From: Bostrychus sinensis
Lineage: Eukaryota > Chordata > Actinopteri > Gobiiformes > Eleotridae
Reading direction: 5' to 3'
Length of the DNA: 64,000 nucleotides
Assembly: GCA_020698575.1 (NCBI GenBank)
Contig: CM036243.1
Span: 27,511,403-27,575,402 of the forward strand
Each line of letters starts with the position of its first letter. Within the stretch, counting starts at the first letter, position 1. Made by a program: the position numbers and the translations under genes. The notes below the pieces were generated by a model. The model saw nothing but the letters and a program-made list of their open reading frames with translations. It searched no databases and was not told the DNA's origin. Positions 62,301 to 64,000 of this stretch are shown here, piece by piece.

Positions 62301-63295
62301 GGGGCTGCACAATATGGGAAAAACATGCACTATTCAATAACTACATTGAATATTGCGATAAGGATATTTTAAAAATGGGCCTACTATGCTGACATAGTAA
62401 GTTAAATTCACTTAAAGCAAAAATGTATATCCCCTGTATTCACAAAGTCAAAATCAAAATCAAAACTTAACCCAGACTAACCCAGCAATAAAACTTAACA
62501 CAGACTAACCCAGGAATAAAACAAGGCTAAATTGCGACTAAATTAGGGAAATTACTGCTAAAACTGGACTTTTTAAACTTTTTTTTATTTAGTCACATAT
62601 TTTCATTTAAGGCTCAGGTAGGAAAATAACTCTGACGGTGTAAATCTCTGTCAGGTGGAAGCGTTATTGTGATATATTTATATTTTTGCAATACACATAT
62701 TGCGATATATTGTACAGCCCTAATTCTGAATCATTTTGAGATATGGACCAAAGATACTGACCTTACTCACCAGAAGAATGATTAGTCTTACTAGATTATT
62801 TACCATTGTGAGATATAAGGGTTTTGTGACTTAATGTAAACAGCATTTATCCCTGAACTAGACTATCTTTGAGTTTGAGTCCAGGTCTGGGCACTATATC
62901 TTTACCACTGCAAGATATGATCACTACCTTGTCAGAGGTCTATGCTCTCCAGGAACCTCTAGTTTTGGTGTTTATTTTGTATACAATGTCTCTGTTGATA
63001 GTCTTTCTTAAAAACCAAGCCTTTTATACTGTTTTGTATGTATCTGTTAACACTGATTAAATTCAACTAAAAGTCTGCGTTGAACTAAGGACTTCAGAGT
63101 GACAGTGACTTCTTCCAACTCTGCAGGGCTGACCTTTTCGTTTTAAGCTTGGATTAAGGTTAGTGTTGTTGACAGGCTGAGATAACAGTGCACCTACTTG
63201 TTAAATAGGTGGTTGTCCACTTTGATCTTACTGTAGGCTTTAAAGTCGTCTGGCATCAACATTACTGGTACAGGCACATTACTTAACTCATTGAT
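53359..63295 (-). CDS. pip4k2b: PI5P 4-kinase type II beta, partial (C-terminal 364 aa)
   Basis: Nine coding exons: 63295-63198, 61299-61203, 61124-60972, 60388-60242, 58778-58740, 57427-57314, 55948-55687, 55572-55469, 53439-53359. All GT-AG, phases agree; 1095 nt including TAG. The first residues (INELSNVPVPV) correspond to about residue 56 of human PIP4K2B, so the N-terminal exon(s) lie past the right edge. Visible parts: nucleotide-binding lysine in RFVIKTVSSED, RKYDLKGSTVSREASDKEK, activation segment AKELPTFKDNDF, IMDYSLLVGIHD, an acidic variable insert with TPPDSPGN, and the end AEISTVNPEQYSKRF. TRSAPLNSDSQGR and the EFMSNIL tail favour the beta paralogue over alpha and gamma. It phosphorylates PI5P to PI(4,5)P2; the beta form is partly nuclear and reported to sense GTP. 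One coding exon is only 39 bp. Introns carry MITEs, SINEs and a LINE relic. Confidence 0.96.
53484..53972. mobile_element. MITE with GGTGACCACCT termini (inverted copy)
   Basis: Ends TTAGGGTGACCACCTG and CTGGTCACTCTAAA. Interior blocks are complementary to 21593-22146. Lies just inside the last pip4k2b intron. Confidence 0.65.
54070..54275 (+). mobile_element. V-SINE-like element
   Basis: A tRNA-like head with an A-box-like GTGGGCGCAGGTTGG and B-box GGTTCAATCCCC, then the V-SINE core TGTCCTTGGGAAAGACAGTT followed by CACCCACCTTACCTG, and an L2-type tail GTAAAGCACTTTGAGTATCT. Order and wording match teleost V-SINEs from memory. In the last pip4k2b intron. Confidence 0.75.
54290..54450. repeat. 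Dispersed LINE-tail-like repeat
   Basis: Relative of 51860-52030 (AAATTGTCCATAGTGAATGA, CAACTAACTGGCTGCTATCC, AAGGCCCATAGTTTCTGGGA). Directly follows the V-SINE. Confidence 0.6.
54470..55455 (+). mobile_element. LINE (L2/Rex-type) ORF2 C-terminal remnant
   Basis: The plus strand reads, with several stops and shifts, a VQNAAACVLKG-like block, ITPVLAALHWLPVHFRI, CLNGMAPLYLSELLQPHTP and ARTLRSADQ, the usual C-terminal part of L2/Rex-type LINE proteins. It ends with the tail GTAGAGCACTTTGG ... GTGCTATATAAATAAG. Located in the last pip4k2b intron, antisense to the gene. Confidence 0.8.
56529..56724. mobile_element. Small hAT-type MITE
   Basis: Ends CAGTGTCTCCAAAATGGTG and GTAGAGAACCACTG; flanks CTCTAGTG and CTTTAGTA match at 6 of 8. 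The interior contains AAGTGGGTCACTTTTTGATC. Confidence 0.5.
57672..58609. mobile_element. hAT-type MITE with large GGACTAAACCA array
   Basis: Ends CATTGCTCTCAAACTTTTC and CTTGAGAACCACTG. About 700 bp of degenerate GGACTAAACCA-type repeats, including seven clean 22-bp units (58255-58410) around AAGACTAAACCTGGTCTATG. Third and longest member of the family; the flanks do not form a convincing 8-bp duplication. In the pip4k2b intron upstream of the exon at 57314-57427. Confidence 0.7.
59403..59765. repeat. Composite of hAT end and inverted LINE-tail repeats
   Basis: A hAT-like end CAGTGGTTCTCGATTGGTTG at 59403 is followed by two inverted partial copies of the 51860-52030 family (GGAGCCTATCCCAGCAACTA at about 59490; TTAGGGTTTGCTGGGAGCCT at about 59638). 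Confidence 0.5.
59905..60035. repeat. Dispersed repeat fragment
   Basis: Matches 14540-14740: TATTGATTTGGCAGTTTACA, CCGGATGCTCCTC, TTTATTCGGGCTTGGGATTG, CACTGGCTTGTCATCCCCTG. Confidence 0.55.
60715..60910. repeat. Dispersed repeat fragment
   Basis: Holds GGCTTTTCCATTTCAGGGGT, TGCCACAGCAAATCA and CTAACTTCATGTCCTCTTTC, a widespread teleost interspersed sequence, probably the other part of the family at 59905. Confidence 0.5.
62299..62722. mobile_element. MITE with AGGGCTGCACAATAT-type ends
   Basis: Ends ATGGGGCTGCACAATATGGG and ATATATTGTACAGCCCTA. Interior words GCGATAAGGAT and TATTGTGATATA, and a short run of ACCCAGACTAACCCAG repeats. The same end occurs at 46208. In the pip4k2b intron nearest the right edge that is fully contained. 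Confidence 0.65.
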
Positions 63296-64000
63296 CTGTA
63301 AAAGAAAAACATACACAAAATAGAATTATTTAGAGGGTGTTATATGACATTGACAAATAAGCTCCTGTGACATTCAACAAGCCCAAGGCGTGCACTGAAA
63401 ACAAAAGCTTATTAAAACACTTTGTACAAATGAGCCTTATTAAAAAAAGGGGTTATTTACTAAAATGATACTGAATTTCAGGGACTTCAGCTTCTCCACA
63501 CTAAGCAATCACTGCTGCTGTTTACCAGCAACAATCATTAACTTTCTACCTCTAACAGCCCCCCAAAAATAAGAGCAGGGGGCAGCAAACATGGTCAGCG
63601 TGAAAAACATAACGCAGTCTTCAGTCAATTTGTCAGACAAGGTTGAATGATTGTAGAAATTTTTTTTAGGTGAGCCTGTGGAATCCTTTTAAACACTTTT
63701 TTAAACAACTACTACTACTACCCCTTCTACTACTACTTACTTAGTCTTAGTTGACTTTTATTGCTTTTTCTAAAACACTGATATGAGAGAGCAGAAACAG
63801 CATTTCTATTCTTCTGTGTCCTGTATATGCCTACAATGATCTTTGAATCTTTGAATCTGAAATAAAAATATTGTTCATTATAATATGGCATATGCTGTCC
63901 AGAAAAACAAAAATACTAATTCTATTTTTAACACATTGCAGAAATAATGACCTTTGATATGCTACTACGTGTATGTAAATTAGGGCTGCAACAACAAATT
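63296..64000 (-). other. pip4k2b: pip4k2b upstream intron, running off the window
   Basis: No further exon of the gene could be found to the right edge. It contains a short (CTA)n tract (63709-63735) and AT-rich sequence; the last bases (TAGGGCTGCAAC) begin another repeat. Confidence 0.5.

Noticed and set aside
1..64000. CRISPR array, prophage, toxin-antitoxin or other prokaryotic defence system
   Set aside because: The window is eukaryotic throughout. Tandem arrays here are micro-, mini- or MITE-borne repeats without spacer structure.

Overview
This is nuclear DNA from a ray-finned (teleost) fish. Genes are split by GT-AG introns, the proteins are vertebrate-specific families, and the non-coding DNA carries typical teleost repeats: hAT-type MITEs with 8-bp target duplications, a V-SINE, LINE 3' ends, a Tc1-like relic, and (GT)n and (AT)n tracts. 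I could assemble seven protein-coding genes exon by exon. In five, all splice phases agree. The sixth is frame-broken by one base, and the seventh runs off the right edge.

Layout. (1) 0.4-11 kb, minus strand: two tandem, related genes resembling the N-terminal and middle parts of ZNF318 but without its zinc fingers. The first is 949 aa with a coding RS-type minisatellite. The second is about 626 aa, and one exon needs a +1 shift to be read through. (2) 12.8-21.2 kb, minus: scrn2 (secernin-2, 419 aa), with a palindromic E-box at its promoter. (3) 21.2-35.7 kb: about 14 kb with no supported gene, mostly MITEs, SINEs and a satellite. (4) 35.7-42.6 kb, plus: sp6 (Sp/KLF zinc-finger factor), with a non-coding first exon, a 3.7-kb intron and one coding exon. 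(5) 44.6-48.2 kb, plus: cwc25 (spliceosome factor, 400 aa). (6) 48.4-51.4 kb, plus: psmb3 (proteasome beta-3, 205 aa), directly behind cwc25. (7) 52.2-64 kb, minus: pip4k2b (PI5P 4-kinase type II beta), convergent with psmb3; nine 3' coding exons are present and the N-terminal exon(s) lie beyond the right edge.

The genes do not form one pathway. They are an ancient linkage group: the human orthologues of scrn2/sp6 and of cwc25/psmb3/pip4k2b lie in two clusters on chromosome 17q, which here sit side by side. The housekeeping genes (cwc25, psmb3) have short GC-rich promoters with ETS, CCAAT and CRE-like sites. sp6, a developmental regulator, sits in a large gene-poor territory.

I did not find a defence system, phage or operon-like cassette. 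The most unusual items are the fingerless ZNF318-like pair, its frame-broken member and coding minisatellite, the apparently short Sp6 N-terminus, and a well-dated stack of nested hAT insertions, one with a paralogous empty site in the same window.
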